Source: Euptelea pleiosperma
Taxonomy: Eukaryota; Streptophyta; Magnoliopsida; Ranunculales; Eupteleaceae
Length of the DNA: 64,000 bases
NCBI GenBank assembly: GCA_035048495.1
Contig: CM068549.1
Location: 11,704,000 to 11,767,999, forward strand
Reading direction: 5' to 3'
Shown: positions 1 to 12,432 of the stretch, piece by piece
How positions within the stretch are numbered: position 1 is the stretch's first letter
Layout of the letters: each line of letters begins with the position of its first letter
Translations under genes and position numbers: made by a program
Notes under the pieces: generated by a model
What the model saw: the letters and a program-made list of their open reading frames with translations, nothing else
Database searches by the model: none
Told to the model about the DNA's origin: nothing

Positions 1-1539
1 CCGTTCAGCCTTTTTACTCACCTGAATTATACTTCACTAGAAACTCCTTGAGCCCTTCTATAAGAGCCTTTCTTTGTAAACCCATCAACCTAAAACCAGT
101 CCAGCTACGAAAGCATGACTGGCTACCCTTATTTTGAGATGGACAAAAGAATAATTGATGTGGGTGTACCGTGAAAAGAAAAGTAAAGAAGAAAAATCAA
201 AAGAAAAAGAAAGTGGTTCAAGCTGAAAACAAAATATGGAAAGAAAGTATGAAAAAAAAAGCTTAAAAAGAAATGGAGCAGTCTCAAAAATATCGAGAAA
301 AAGAGAAAAATTCAAAAGAAGGAAAATGAAAAGAAATGGTGTTATACTAGCGGGAAAAATACAAGAAAATGGAGATATCCTCTCAAGATCTTTGAAATCC
401 TGTATCCCTCATTTTTTTACACCTGACCTAAGCCTCAGTACAACCCAGGAAAGTCCTACTTGATTCTAGGATAAGACGATCATAAAATGTGGAGATTGGA
501 GAAGGAGAAGCTATAGAGTTTGATCTGATGTTCCCGAGTAAAGTGATATTCCAATCGTGAGATCTTCTTCTGCTAAAAATGTCCTTCCTTCAAATAAAAT
601 ATATGTGAGATCTTTTGCCTCTTTATATTAAATACATCTCCTCACATATAAATTGAGAGAAAAGAAGAAAACCCTTCTCGAGTGATTTCATTTTGAGTAG
701 TTTACAAGTGAGAATTGAGGTCGAGGCATACAAACTTATAGGTGATCTAGAATTCTTTACTGTAAGATGATGAGAATGTTGAACACACACACACGCAGAG
801 TCTGACTATTCTGGGTCATGATTATCAGTCTGTAGTTTTGCCAAAACATCTCAACTCTTTGCTAGCCTGTAACTATTTTTGCATCCATTCGATAATTTGA
901 CGAACGGTGTTTTTCCTGAGCTGATATGAAAAAGTGTGCAGCATGCACAGAGCCCTTTTAAGCTCATTTATTTCGCACTAATTGCCAAGGATTGGTAATA
1001 TACTGGTTAGGGGTTGTGATATTCGCTTAAAAGTGCGTATTTTCCACTGTTATCTTCTAAGCGTTATCACACTCTCCTATGTTAAACTGCTCTAATTATC
1101 TATTTTTCTATGAAAGAGTCTCTTTCATTGCGTAGAACACACTTTTCTGGACGAAATGGTATACTTGCATGCATTAAACACATTTTCAAAAGTCTAGATA
1201 TAAAGTCATTATGATTAAATCTCATTACGTGCTTTTTCTGTCATAGAAAACCCTGATTGGATAATTCTCGAGACTTGCGGGCCAAAATCGATCATGAAAG
1301 CCTATTATCAAAGCTTAAAGAGCCCACAGGCTATGACTAGAAGATATGGGCCAAATATGGGCTAAATAAGAGGACTAAAGAGCCAGCCCAAAGAACGAAG
1401 AGAACGGGAGAGCCAATGACCAAGAGACGGACCAAAGCGTTTAAAGCCATATGAATCGACAAGGAATGATGGTTTGCTCTACTGGTGAAGCATGAGGAGC
1501 GACACAGTGAAGACCAGGGTTCCAGACCCTCTACCAGTG
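1..1539. other. Non-coding DNA, no gene recognised (copy 1)
   Basis: An A-rich stretch (160-360) is followed by AT-rich DNA with no long ORF and no recognisable protein match. The copy 2 equivalent is 17854-19394. The short ORFs differ between copies because of single-base indels, so I read the region as non-coding, probably the inside of an old LTR-type element. Confidence 0.5.
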
Positions 1540-3757
1540 ATTTTTTCTCCAATTTTTAACATTTTCTCTCTCATCTCCCCTAATTCTCTCTCCTCTCTCT
1601 AAATCCTAACTTTCTCTCTCCTAGCTCTAATCGACTCTCTCTCCTCTCCACTTCAACCACTCGATCATCTGATCAACCATCCTGTCATTCTCACCACACG
1701 ATCTCTCCCCCGTTACCCATCTAATCCCTCACTGAGCCAATCATCATCTATCCATGCCCTCAATTCAACCATCCAATCAGTCAATTGGCCATCAAATCGA
1801 TCAATCGATCATCCGATCTCTCTACTCTCAAAACCTCGCCATTAGATCCTCCTAGCTTCCCCATCATACCACGCGATCATCCCCAATCACATTCCTCTCC
1901 CCTACATTTTCTCTTCCCTTGATCTGACTACTCACTTCTATACCACATGATCACCAATCGCATACCTTTAATCCTAACTTGACCCTAACACCATCCATAG
2001 CCGTTAGACCCATCCTACCCTCCTCGATCAAACACTCACATTCACCCTCGATTGATCCAACAGCCCACATATACCATTTCTCTCTCCTCTACCCCATATT
2101 TTTTCTCTCTAAAAACCAACACATTTCTCTCTCATCCTCTCCTAAAAGTAGGCCCACAACCCTCCATGTAGAGAACGGCCTTTGGCCCACTACACCTAGG
2201 CCCACATCCCCACGCTAACCCAAGAAATTAAAAACAAAATAAATGAAAAAAAAAAAAAGATATTTTATTTAGACACCGTGAGTTTCCAAAATAGAAACCC
2301 ACGGTTTCTCTATTTGAAGAGATCTTTCTCTTCTCTTCTTGGTTTTGCCCTCCCCCTTCCTTTCTTCTTCCTTTTCCTCCTTTCTTCTTCTTCTTCTTCT
2401 TCCCCCTTTTCTCCTTTTCTTCTTCTCCGGCCAACCGCCCTCTTCTCCGGCAGACTGGTTTGGAGCTTTTTTCTTCTTCTTCTTCTTCTTCTTCTTCCAT
2501 TGTTCTGTTGTAGGTACAAGGGGGCTAACCAGCAAGCCGTCACCCCCCATTAATGCACCACCACAGCGACCATTGAGCCATTAAAACCGACGATCTTCTT
2601 CCCGGTTCTCACCACACCCGCCCCACCTGCAACATGCTCCAACGGTAAGGCTTCCTACCCCCTCTCCTTCTTCCCTTCTCTTCTTCCTCATCTTCTTCCT
2701 CCTCCTCCTTTCTTCTTCTTCTTCTTGTCGGAGTTGCAGGCCTGCAACTCCGGCGGACTAGTTCATTTCACCACCGTTTTCACCAACCGGAGTTGCAGGT
2801 TGCAACTCCAGTCTGCCCCCCCAACGGTGCTCCTCCACCATCTTCATCTCTTCTGCCTTCACGAGTTGCAGCTAGCAACTCCCCTCCTCCTCAAGGCGTT
2901 GTTGCCTCTGCAACTCCGGCCACCATCACTGCCTCTTCTTCTTCATCTTCTCCACCTCCTGGCCAGCTACCTCACAAGTCACCGTTCATCTTACTATCAG
3001 ACGGACTTGCGACTTCAGCAGGTCTGTTCTCTCCCTTTGCTCCTCTGTTGGGAGCACCCGAACCACCATCAACGGCTGCAACTCGCCGGTCTTCACTACA
3101 GCACCACCATCACCTCTATCCTCTACGCTCTCAACCTCTTTCCCATTGAATCTAACCGTGAGCACACCATCTCCTTCTCCCTTCTGGCCACCACGTCACT
3201 GAAACCACCACCATTTCATGGCCTGCAAGTGCAGGCTGTGGCCGCCTCCTTCCTCGTCTTTCCCCTCCAACACAACCACCAAAGTCACCACGGTCTCACT
3301 TGGCCCATTTTCATAGCTACCCCATTCTCGGGCTGATCAACTCAAGGTAAGTCGAAAGGTATAAAAAAAAAATAAATAAATAAATAAAAATTTTCTTTCT
3401 CTCTCTTCCCTAGGTTCTCTCTCACTTTCTCTCTAATTCCCCTTGCTAGATCCCAACCTTTCTCTCTCTAGGTTTCATCATCGAGTTCCTCTCTCCAAGA
3501 TTAGTTTGGTTTCTCGCTCCATGTTCATCTATTTTTCTCTCTCTATCCTCTTATTTCTCTCTCTAGAAATCCTTCCAAATCCCTTCTCTCTAAAACCCCC
3601 ACTCTCTCTCTACCTTATATTTCTAAAACCTATCTACTCTCTCTAGTTTTCTCTCTCTTCTCTCCCACTCTCTCTCTAGTTTCTCTCTTTTATATGCTTT
3701 CTAGTTAGATTCATTTTCTTGTCTAATGATTGTAAGAACTTTTGATTAATGAATAAA
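1540..3757. repeat. Pyrimidine-rich LTR-like block (copy 1)
   Basis: More than 2 kb of C+T-rich plus strand with TCTCTC and TTC runs, ending near an AATAAA at 3752-3757. The longest ORF here (2725-3336) is frame-broken in copy 2 by one extra C near 20785, so it is unlikely to be coding. The composition and polyadenylation-like end resemble a long plant LTR, but I could not define TG/CA ends or a partner LTR. Treat as an unclassified repeat. Confidence 0.4.
2729..2881. repeat. Cluster of GAGTTGCAG hairpin palindromes (copy 1)
   Basis: Three close palindromes share GAGTTGCAG facing its own complement. 2729-2752 is a perfect 24-base palindrome centred on GGCC. 2789-2809 and 2863-2881 have short or no loops. 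Half-sites (CTGCAACTC) follow near 2909 and 3077. Each could form a hairpin in single-stranded DNA or RNA. Function unknown. Confidence 0.7.
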
Positions 3758-4016
3758 TTCAGTTGATTATTATGTTTTAACACCGATAAATCTACCATTC
3801 TCACCTCACCATATTCTCCATTATTTTCTGACAATTTTCTAATATTGTATGCTCCTTAGTGCACTAACATTAACCCGAGTGCGGATCGACATCCGACACG
3901 AGCCACTGTGCGAAAAATCTCATATTTTGCAGGAATTTAGTCTCGGATAATTATAAATTTTGTTGAAATTAGGATTTCCGAATCCAACGACTCGGAAAAA
4001 CCTAGTTTCAGCCATT

Positions 4017-4466
4017 TACTAGTCTATATAACAAAACAGGGAAGTTGTCTCCCTCTCTTATAGGCTTCATATATCCAAGGGCCCATATCAACCCTTACAT
4101 AAAATAAAATTTAGACAGTTGGATTAATTTAACAGGGAAATTGTCTCCCCACTTATACCCCCTCTTATCGGCTTCACAAAGGATGGCCGAGATCTTATCC
4201 CCCAAATGGACTATGGATCTCAACCACTCACACCCAATTTTGGGAAATGCTTTGTAGGGGAGTGCCAAGTGCACGGGCCACCGACTATACATCTATATAA
4301 CAAATGAAGTAGAGAAGTCACTTATCCCCCCTTTTATTGGCTTCACAAAGGATGACCGAGATCTTATCACCCCAAATGGATGGTGGATTTAAGCCACTCA
4401 CACCCAATTTTGGCAAACGCTTTGTCGGAGAGTACCGTGGGCACGGGCCACCTACTAGTATATACA
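4017..4466. repeat. Two diverged tandem units of a dispersed ~200-bp repeat (copy 1)
   Basis: Each unit starts near CTATATAACAAA, passes AAGTTGTCTCCC, GAGATCTTATC and CACTCACACCCAATTTTGG, and ends at CACGGGCCACC. Units start near 4021 and 4270. More units lie at 15945-16270 (direct) and about 16680-16870 (inverted), so this is a family and not a local duplication. No coding content. Confidence 0.65.
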
Positions 4467-4680
4467 CAAATGACTCCAAAGGAATACTAGCAATCGTTGC
4501 AACTCCACTAAAAGACAAGAATGATGATATAGTAGTTACAACCAAGGTTTAAAAAACGGCCGTTATAACGAAAATAACGGCTGTTATAAAGAATTCGTAC
4601 CTCCCCCATTACGTTATGTACCGTTAATACTGTGCCACGTGGCTCAGTATTATGACTGAAGTTTTACTCCTCTATGGGCA

Positions 4681-4815
4681 AATGCCCTTTTAAAGGGTGC
4701 TTGTCATGTACAGACGCCCTTTAAAAGAGCGTTTGTCAGCCTTTTTCAGCTTAATGACAGCTTTTTTAGCCTTAATTTTGTCAAGGAGAGACGCCCTTTC
4801 AAAGGGCGTTTAGTT
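4681..4815. repeat. GCCCTTT/AAAGGGC palindromic motif, three copies (copy 1)
   Basis: Three imperfect palindromes of the form ACGCCCTTTNAAAGGGCGT lie at about 4683, 4712 and 4791. They have the same core and differ in flanks. Copy 2 equivalent is 22530-22663. Possibly the edge of a degraded foldback element. Confidence 0.55.
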
Positions 4816-4924
4816 ACTTTTTTTTGTAAATGCCAGAAAGTTGTTTTTGTTTTTGTAAATACATTAAAATATTTTTCGTTTAAGAAATTTTCCAAACAAA
4901 AAAATTAGCTTGATCCTAGTACAC

Positions 4925-6140
4925 CAAATAATGGTCAACAATGGTCAAATTCCCATGGTTAAAACCAACCCATGAAAATTACTCCAATCCAACACTTAGA
5001 AATCACTAATCATGTTGATTTTTGGTTTGTAGGTCCACCTAAGTATATATTGGCCAAACATCCATACGGTCAGTGTCCTCTAAATAAATTCCATGTGGCT
5101 CATATTGTGGGCAGTCAACGGCTTCCATGATTGTGGGTGGTCAGAGAAGTTTTACTCTCTCTCTCTCTCTCTCTCTCGTCTTAGCTTCTTGTACCCTTTT
5201 CCTCACTTTAGACAAAGGATGGAGGACGTATGACAAGAATAAATCTTTGACGACGGACGTCCATCATCAAAGTTTCTATCGAACCACAGTATGAGCCATG
5301 TGACACATTCTCAGAGATCACTAGGTATTCTTTAAATGTTTTGGTGACTCATTCTTTAACGTACATTTGACACAAATTCATTGAATTTGGTCTATATTTC
5401 ACCAAAGATTAAATTGTGATATTGAATTCATATTTGAATTAATTGAGTTATATGTATATTTCAAATTAATTAGTTCTAAACAAGTATTTTAAATGATGTT
5501 TGAGTCTTTTACCGGGGCACTAATTTTAAGACCTAGTTTGAGGAGAATTCAGAGGTTCTAGTGGGACGACAACCTTTAGCGCTTGAATGGTACTCACATA
5601 TTCTTCCCCCCTAGCTCCTTAAAGCCGTTGATAGAGATAAGAGTATTAACCACTCTTGATGTTTTATCTCTTTTTAGTTAATACAATGCTTGCTTACAAA
5701 AAAATAATAATAATAGTGGACAAGTACATGATGCATCTTAAGGAGCAAATCACCATTTGAAAATTTCATCAGATTTAATCACAACCAAATTTATTGCATT
5801 ATTTTTCACTGTACAAATATCATAAAGCCTTCAAAGCTACTAGGCATTTGTGCATACTCGATGTCTACACACTTGTGAGTGGATGTTAAGTTTCATTTGT
5901 TATTCTTGGTAAAATGAAGTTGCTTTAGTTATTTGAAGGAAATTAAACTATGAGATCGATGCATGTGAACCGTACACGTGGCACACTCTTATAGACCACT
6001 GACCATATAGATGTTTGGTCCATCACTAGGTGGACCTACACACGAAAATTCATCAGGATTAGTAATTTTTTATCGATTGGATTAAAGTCTTTTTCATGAT
6101 TTGTTTTTAACCGTGGATTTCGAGCATTATTTGGCCAATG
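4925..6140. repeat. Inverted pair of the CACGTGGCACAC dispersed repeat (copy 1)
   Basis: Arms at about 4925-5115 (reverse) and 5965-6140 (forward) share, in order, a GAGCCACGTGG-like block, GACCATATGGATGTTTGG, TAGGTGGACCTAC, TTGGATTNNAGT and TTTTAACCGTGG. The family recurs at 6253-6605, 12139-12432, about 56705-56945 and 57015-57185. The spacer holds a (CT)n run at 5155-5177 and no gene. Confidence 0.6.
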
Positions 6141-6252
6141 AAAAAATGACACCACCATGCAAGTCCATGGACCTAAGATCATGTGATCAATACTCTTCAT
6201 AACGGGGCATGTGCGTAGGAGATTTAATTAATTTTTTTTCAAACATTAAGCT

Positions 6253-6605
6253 TTGACACCATTGATGATGGGCCATATTACGAGCCACGTGGCACACTCT
6301 TAGACCACTGACTGTAAAGATGATTTGCCCATCTCTAGTCGGACCTACATACCAAATTTCATCCTGGTTAATAATTTATATCTGTTGGATTAGAGTCATT
6401 TTCATGACTTATTTTTAACTGTGGATTTCTAGCATTATTTGGGTTACGTTCAAAAGTTAGAAATTACTGATAAGGCCCATTTTTATCATGTAAGCCATCT
6501 AGGGATGTGTCAAACATCTATACGGTCAATAGCCTCTAATAATGTGCCATGTGGCTCACACTATGGGTCCGCCATCAACTTTGACGATGGACACCATCAT
6601 CAAAT
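6253..6605. mobile_element. Foldback MITE of the CACGTGGCACAC family (copy 1)
   Basis: The two halves are inverted copies of one sequence. The left end reads TTGACACCATTGATGATGG and the right end GACGATGGACACCATCATC, with a forward arm to about 6430 and a reverse arm from about 6445. It is a palindromic non-autonomous element about 350 bp long with no ORF. I could not fix a clean TSD. Confidence 0.55.
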
Positions 6606-7289
6606 TTTTTCAGCGACAAAGTTCAAGTGCCACATCAAGCTTCAATAAATGCTTTCACATTTAAGCTAAAATGTTAAAATATTAAATGACCAAAGCATCC
6701 CTATAAAGTAAAAAAATATTTCAAAAACACATGAAATAAGCAATTTTATAAATTTAAGAAATTTTAGGGTAATATTAGGAATAAGGAGTTTTTGATATTT
6801 TTAGTAAGAGAGGAACATTGAATGAGTTGAAGGGGTGATGTGTGCTTACGGAGGTGACGTGTTTTGACACCAAAAGACCACAAAACCCCTGCTAAGTGAA
6901 TAAATCAAAGAAAAGGAAAAAAGCAAAAACATGGACAATTTTGAAAATAATGAAAATGTTGATCCATAACACAAGAAGGGCCTTTGTCCAATAATAAGTA
7001 GAATAGATAAATAAATAAACTGCAAGAGTAAGATGTGGTAGCCATTGTGATAGGTTCCATACCATTCATATGAGGCCAATGCTCATCACTCCAGGTCATC
7101 AATTGATGGTGGCCACCTCTTGTTTTGTATGTGGCACAATAATAAGTCAATAAGTTACTCTTAGTTGAAACAATAACTCTTTTTATTTCTTTTACTTTAT
7201 TCCTTTTGTGGATCATCTATGACTATTTCCATATTGAAGTAGGTTATTGGATTGAATGATTAGGGATAGCCAACCACTAGTTTATGGAT

Positions 7290-7640
7290 GGACTAGCATT
7301 TTTAGAGCTCGAGTTAGGAACAGGCCAAAATTTTTTAGCCTGATCAAAATTCATGTTGGACTCAGGCTTTGGGAAACCCGACCAACCCAAGCTCGACTTC
7401 TGATCCTCTTTATCTCCTATCTCTTTTTTCATTCATTTTTAAGTTAAAACCTTAATTGTCCTCTCTTTCTCTCTCTCTCCTCTCTTCCCTACTTTCCTTC
7501 TTCTCCTCTCTTTTTTCTCTCTTTCAACTAGACCAATCTAAGCAGGTTGGGCTCAGGCTCAGGTTGAGTATCCAGAAGGTCAATTTGGGCTTGGATTGAG
7601 CCCAACTCATCCCAACTCGCTTAAGTTGTCCTTATTTGTG
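7290..7640. repeat. GGGCTCAGGCT-type dispersed repeat (copy 1)
   Basis: GGGCTC/GAGCCC-rich sequence split by a pyrimidine-rich stretch (7390-7530). The same style of repeat recurs at 32680-32815, 56455-56640, 57195-57400 and 58770-58945. It resembles the GGGC-rich non-autonomous DNA elements common in plants; class not proven. Confidence 0.45.
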
Positions 7641-7649
7641 GACCAATTG

Positions 7650-8815
7650 GAACCGCTTATTCAATAGTTTGGATAAATAGTATGTGAACGCTTCAGTGTT
7701 ATTGTTAGTATTAGTGACCTGAAAACATCATAATGTTGTAGCCTCTTTTGTAAGGACAATGCATGTTAACAAACTTTCAGAGTTGATTACCAAAGCTTGG
7801 AGAAGAGAAAGCTAGAAGGAAGGAATCTTCGCCCTTTATGAAACTGTAATCTTAATGGGGCTCTCCTTCTCTTACATGTGCTTATATGTGCGTCTCTACT
7901 CCCTCTCATTAAAGGAAATAGATGCAATATAGGGCTGCGGTTTAATTAGAAAGTTGTAATCTCCTACAACTCTCTTTCTAAACACACCAAACTTGCACAT
8001 AAAGTTACCGTTTTCTAAATTAGAATGTTTGATTATTATTATTTTGTTTAACACTCAATTCAGTTAGTCATATCTTGGATTTTAACAAACCTTGGATTAA
8101 GTTTGGGCTACACAAAAATATTACATACTTATCGTAAGTTTACTCACAAAAAAAAAGAAACGATGACATTAACTTCAATTTATTCTTCTCATTGATAGCT
8201 TTTAACTTCATCTTTTGTTTTTTTTTCTATTGGGTTGTGGCAAAAACTTGTACGTAGATCATTTGGTTGGGTGGACTCGTAAGGAGGTTGGGAAATGAAA
8301 TAATCGATTGAAAGTGGTAAATGTGAGAAAGTTGTGATTTATAAAGTTTTAATTGATGTCTATAGGTTTTGAACCCAAGCCCTCATGGAGACTTTTATTA
8401 ACTAGTTTAATAGAAAGTTATATGAGACTAATGGCTTTTGAACCAAACCCTTTTGCTATTTTAAAAGTTTTAAATGCTTTTACTTTTTGATGCCAAAACT
8501 TTATAAATATTGAATAAAAAATTTTGGAGGAAAATCTTTGGTTGTTTTTTGCTTTTTCATACAAACCATAAATCTCGCATTGGTTGTGAGGACTCTCATT
8601 CTTATATATATATATATAGCCATTGGGCATCCCAAATTTTGTGCTCAAGGGGCACAACTATACAAGCCAAATGATTATATAATACACATACATGCGCGCA
8701 CGTCGAGCTGAGTCCGTGGGATGTGGGCTTGGGCTTAAGCTTAAAAACCAAAACGTTATTTTTTCATTGGTTTATCTCACCTTTTACACATGTTTTTTCC
8801 TTAGGTTTTAAAATA
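7650..8815. other. AT-rich intergenic DNA, nothing recognised (copy 1)
   Basis: Includes a (TA)n microsatellite near 8604-8620, two bases longer in copy 2 near 26456-26473. No protein-like reading frame survives comparison of the copies. Confidence 0.5.
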
Positions 8816-8823
8816 TTTATAAC

Positions 8824-9560
8824 TATCAGAGTATAGAGAGGTACACCGTATCTTTACCAAGTTGATAAGTATCAATCAGGATTAGATTTGATTGAAAGAT
8901 TATAGGATTTTCTTCCTATTGGACTCTCGTAAGGCTCTATATAAGAGCTTTGAGTAAGTCTATGTAATTACTCAAGTTATTTAATAAATCCTAAAGTTCT
9001 ACAACAAAAAAAAAATTCGAGGGCTTTCTTACTAGGCCCAAGCCCGTGAGGCAACCTCCCATCAAATGCTCATCAAAGCCCATCATCTTCTATTTACTAT
9101 AAACATCTCTAAATGAGAGTTTAGCCGCACACTGCATCCTCAAAGCTTTTGGGATGAGTTCATGACTGACCTGATCTAGTGGGCCATCGGCTCCGACATA
9201 CTCTAAGACGAGCAGGATGCGACAATGATGGACCACAGGCAAGCGATGACCACCATCAAACACGTGAACGGATGTTCCAGACATTCATCATACGAAGATC
9301 AAAGCTTATATTTTTTACAACCAAAGGTAGGGACATGTGATTGCGGGGGGGGGGGGTATTAGAGTATAGTGAGATGCACGTATATTTACCAAGTTGATAA
9401 GTATCAATCAGGATTAGATTTGATCTCATTAAGATTTTATTTGATTGAGAGATTATAGGATTTCCTTCATATTGGACTCTTGTAATGCTATATATAAGAG
9501 CTTTGAGTAGGTCTATGTAATTACTCTAGTTTATCAATAAACTAAAACTTCTTCAGTAAC
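8824..9560. mobile_element. TRIM-like element: ~190-bp direct repeats flanking ~350 bp (copy 1)
   Basis: Repeats at about 8824-9003 and 9357-9560 share TACCAAGTTGATAAGTATCA, ATTGGACTCT, TATATAAGAGCTTTGAG and GTCTATGTAATTACTC, with a TATA-like motif in each. A purine tract of 12 G sits just before the second repeat, as a polypurine tract would. The inner 350 bp has no gag or pol. The second repeat has an extra ~20-bp block (TCTCATTAAGATTTTATTTG). No clear TGG-type primer site was found, so the class is an inference. Confidence 0.5.
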
Positions 9561-11946
9561 CAACAATCAAATTGAATACGTTAACTTTGTAACCAGTTGA
9601 ACTCTTTATTATGGCCTAAACAGTTATCTCTCCACTTCTATATAAAGAGAGGCATAGATGAGGCTAGATGATGATGTCCATTTTGTGCTTATTATCCATT
9701 TTAAACTTAGGGCATTACTGGGTTTCATGAGCTTATAACTTCACATTTTAATTTAAAATGTATCCTAGGTGCCTCATGCATAACTTATCAAATTTAGACC
9801 CTCATTACGTATATATTTGATAACTATAGGACAATCATCGCGTGAAAGACTTTTGTATAAGCCATTGGAGTCCTTTAAGAGACTTACCATAAATTTCTAA
9901 GCCATGAAGTCACTTGTTCAAGCCATGAGAGCATTGAAGCCATCACACTTTTATGGAGCCATCCAAAGCCATCAAGCCATTGGAGCCTTCTAGAGGATTC
10001 TCAAGCCATCAAAGTCAGATTGAGCATTCACGTGTGTGAAAGGGATAAGTCAAGAAAGAGAATGCCCAATGTATAAAAAAGTAGGCATAGTCTTGCTTAA
10101 ATCTCACACATGCCTCTTTGAGTTTATTTTTCACCTACCTTCTTACACTTCTTATACATCTCCTTCCCCTATGTGTATCACCCCACTTTTGGACTTAACC
10201 TTGGGCACTCTTTTGACTATATTTGAATCTCTTGCACCATTTTGGTAACAAGAGCATGAGCCCCCTTTGACTACTTTCCACTTCATCTCCACTTATCACT
10301 TCTCCACATCACCTTCCATATTTTATATAAGCCCACTTTGAGCTTTTGAGAAGGCCATTTTTTTTTTTTTTTTTTTCTCTAGTGAGTTTTTTTTTGAGAG
10401 CCCAAGAATCCCAAGCAAGTATCTTCTTTCTTCTTTCATCTTTCTTATTTTCTTTTTTACTTAGTTTTCATAGCCATCCACACCATAGTTGGCTAGACCC
10501 TTTGCTAGGGCTAGAGATGAGGCATTTTCCATCTCCCTTTTGTGACTAATTGAGTGTAGACCCATTTTGTGAGAGCTTTGTTGTAGAGATTTTCCCACAC
10601 TTTAGTATGTTTTGTACTCCCTTCATATCGTATGTCATGTATACTCCATCTTTGTGTTTCATTTATTTATCTTTGGTGGGAGAGCAACTCTTTAGTTGTT
10701 TCTTCCCTTTTGGACTATACTAATTAAGAAGCAAAGGGGAAGGGTCTAGGCCAAATCTTAATGCCCTAGCACTCTTCTTCTCTTGTATTTTTCTTCTTCA
10801 AAAATTAATTTACCCACCATTGGTGGTACATTTAACCTTATTGCACACTTGTTACTCTCATTCTATAGCATCCATTTACCACACATCACACACTTCTCAT
10901 TTTTTCATTTCTTCTCTCCCTACTTGTAGTTATACTTGCACTAGTCATTCACTCCCAATCCTTGTGGTTCGATCATGGAAAACCATGATTTTAAAACTAA
11001 TTAACTAAAACTTGACATCCTTAGATATACTCACTTTTACTTTGTTATACACTTTGTTGTCTAGGAAGAACGTTGTTGCATCAATATCATATCATCTTTA
11101 AGAGATATATTATTGTATTCTCTTCTTAAGAGTGTGCACAATCAAAGTTGTAACACTAGACGCCAAGTCTAACGACTAAATCTTCTTCTTCCTACTTTTA
11201 AAAGTTTTTTATAATTTTCTGACGGTGTGCCACCGTAAGTTCGATAGACTAAAGTTTTTAGACTACTACCTACCTTTAGTGAGCCATTGAATCCTAAGGA
11301 CAATCGTCGATCAACTGACAACAACACTCAAGAAGTGTAGCAGTGGAATCTGTCTTAGGACAGCGTGTTGAACACGTGCCTCGGCTTAATCTAACCGATA
11401 AGTTCATCTTACTTTATTTACAATGAATATTTTGGATCTGTTATTAGAAATTTCTACAAACTAAGTATATTCTGTGTTATTATTATTATTTTTTCAGTTA
11501 AAATATATTGCAACTGTGTTTCTTTATCTTAGAGTTTACATAGTTTACTAATACATCAATTTGGGAATATCTACACTAACAAAAGCCAGAACTCTTCCTC
11601 CCGTACCTTAATTATTTCTACTCTTTTAGAGTAAGTATGACCTCTTTATTTTTAAGGTGTGTGAAATGAGCTTGTACTAGTGATTTGAAATTCTTGAAAA
11701 CAATAGGTATTTATTTGAAAAAAAGAGGTTGGCCTTGGATGAAAGAAAGAAAAACCGCTTGAAAGGGTGCTTTACTTTATATATTAGTATATATAAATAA
11801 AAAAAATAGGAAAATTACCACAAGGGCCGAAAATTTTTCTTTGCAACACAACATAGCCTCCAAATTACATGTAGACAACAAAAGGGTGACTTTTTGAAAG
11901 TTTGGCTTGAGATTCCCAAAATCATTGCACTTGCCTTGCTTTTATC

Positions 11947-11948
<2 letters not shown>
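9561..11948. other. Non-coding, LTR-like DNA, no gene (copy 1)
   Basis: Holds an AAGCCAT(C/T)-rich stretch (9895-10010), a T run near 10360-10377, TATA-like TATATAAG motifs and a stretch (11100-11400) resembling an LTR end. No ORF shows a known domain. Copy 2 equivalent is 27416-29807. Confidence 0.45.

Positions 11949-11980
<32 letters not shown>
11949..11980. repeat. Poly-C tract, 32 C (copy 1)
   Basis: Pure C run, against 73 C at the same site in copy 2. The flanks are otherwise identical. Confidence 0.95.
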
Positions 11981-12138
11981 ACATAGCCCGTACATCCATT
12001 GACATAGGCCACGTGGGTGTCCTTCCGTGCCAGACTTTTGAAGTTCAAAAAATAATAATAATAAATTGTTATATATATTCTCCCTCTAGTGCACATCTAT
12101 TTTTCCTCATAAGCGTCTTTGCTCAAAGACGGTTATAT

Positions 12139-12432
12139 GAGCCATGATGTGCATTATTCGAGACCAATGACCATGTGGATGTTTGTCCCCTCCCTAGGTG
12201 GACCTACAAACCAAAAGTCAAGCTGATTAATTGGTGATTTCTAGCCATTGGATATAAGTCCCCCAAATAATGCTTAAATCCCACGGCTAAAAATCAACCC
12301 ATGAAAAACACTCAAATCCAATGGCCTAAAAAATCACCAATCAGTGTAGATTTTGTCTGTGGGTCCACCCAAGGAAGGCCAAACATCCATATGTTTAGTG
12401 GACTCGAAGAGTGTCACATGACTTGTACAGTC
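12139..12432. mobile_element. Foldback MITE, CACGTGGCACAC family (copy 1)
   Basis: Left arm (about 12139-12250) and right arm (about 12315-12432) are inverted copies carrying GGATGTTTG, TAGGTGGACCTACA and TGGTGATTTCTAGCCATTGG. No ORF. The short unique centre lies around the GGGATTTAAGC region. Confidence 0.6.

Noticed and set aside
2725..3336. 203-codon ORF in copy 1, and related 141- and 185-codon ORFs in copy 2
   Set aside because: One inserted C changes the frame between two otherwise near-identical copies. The composition is low-complexity C/T-rich and no domain is visible.
5155..5177. CT microsatellite as a regulatory GAGA element
   Set aside because: There is no gene nearby to regulate, and it is the same length in both copies. 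Simple repeat only.
11815..12096. Gly-rich ORFs over the poly-C tract (also 29674-30047)
   Set aside because: Homopolymer translations whose length changes with tract length.
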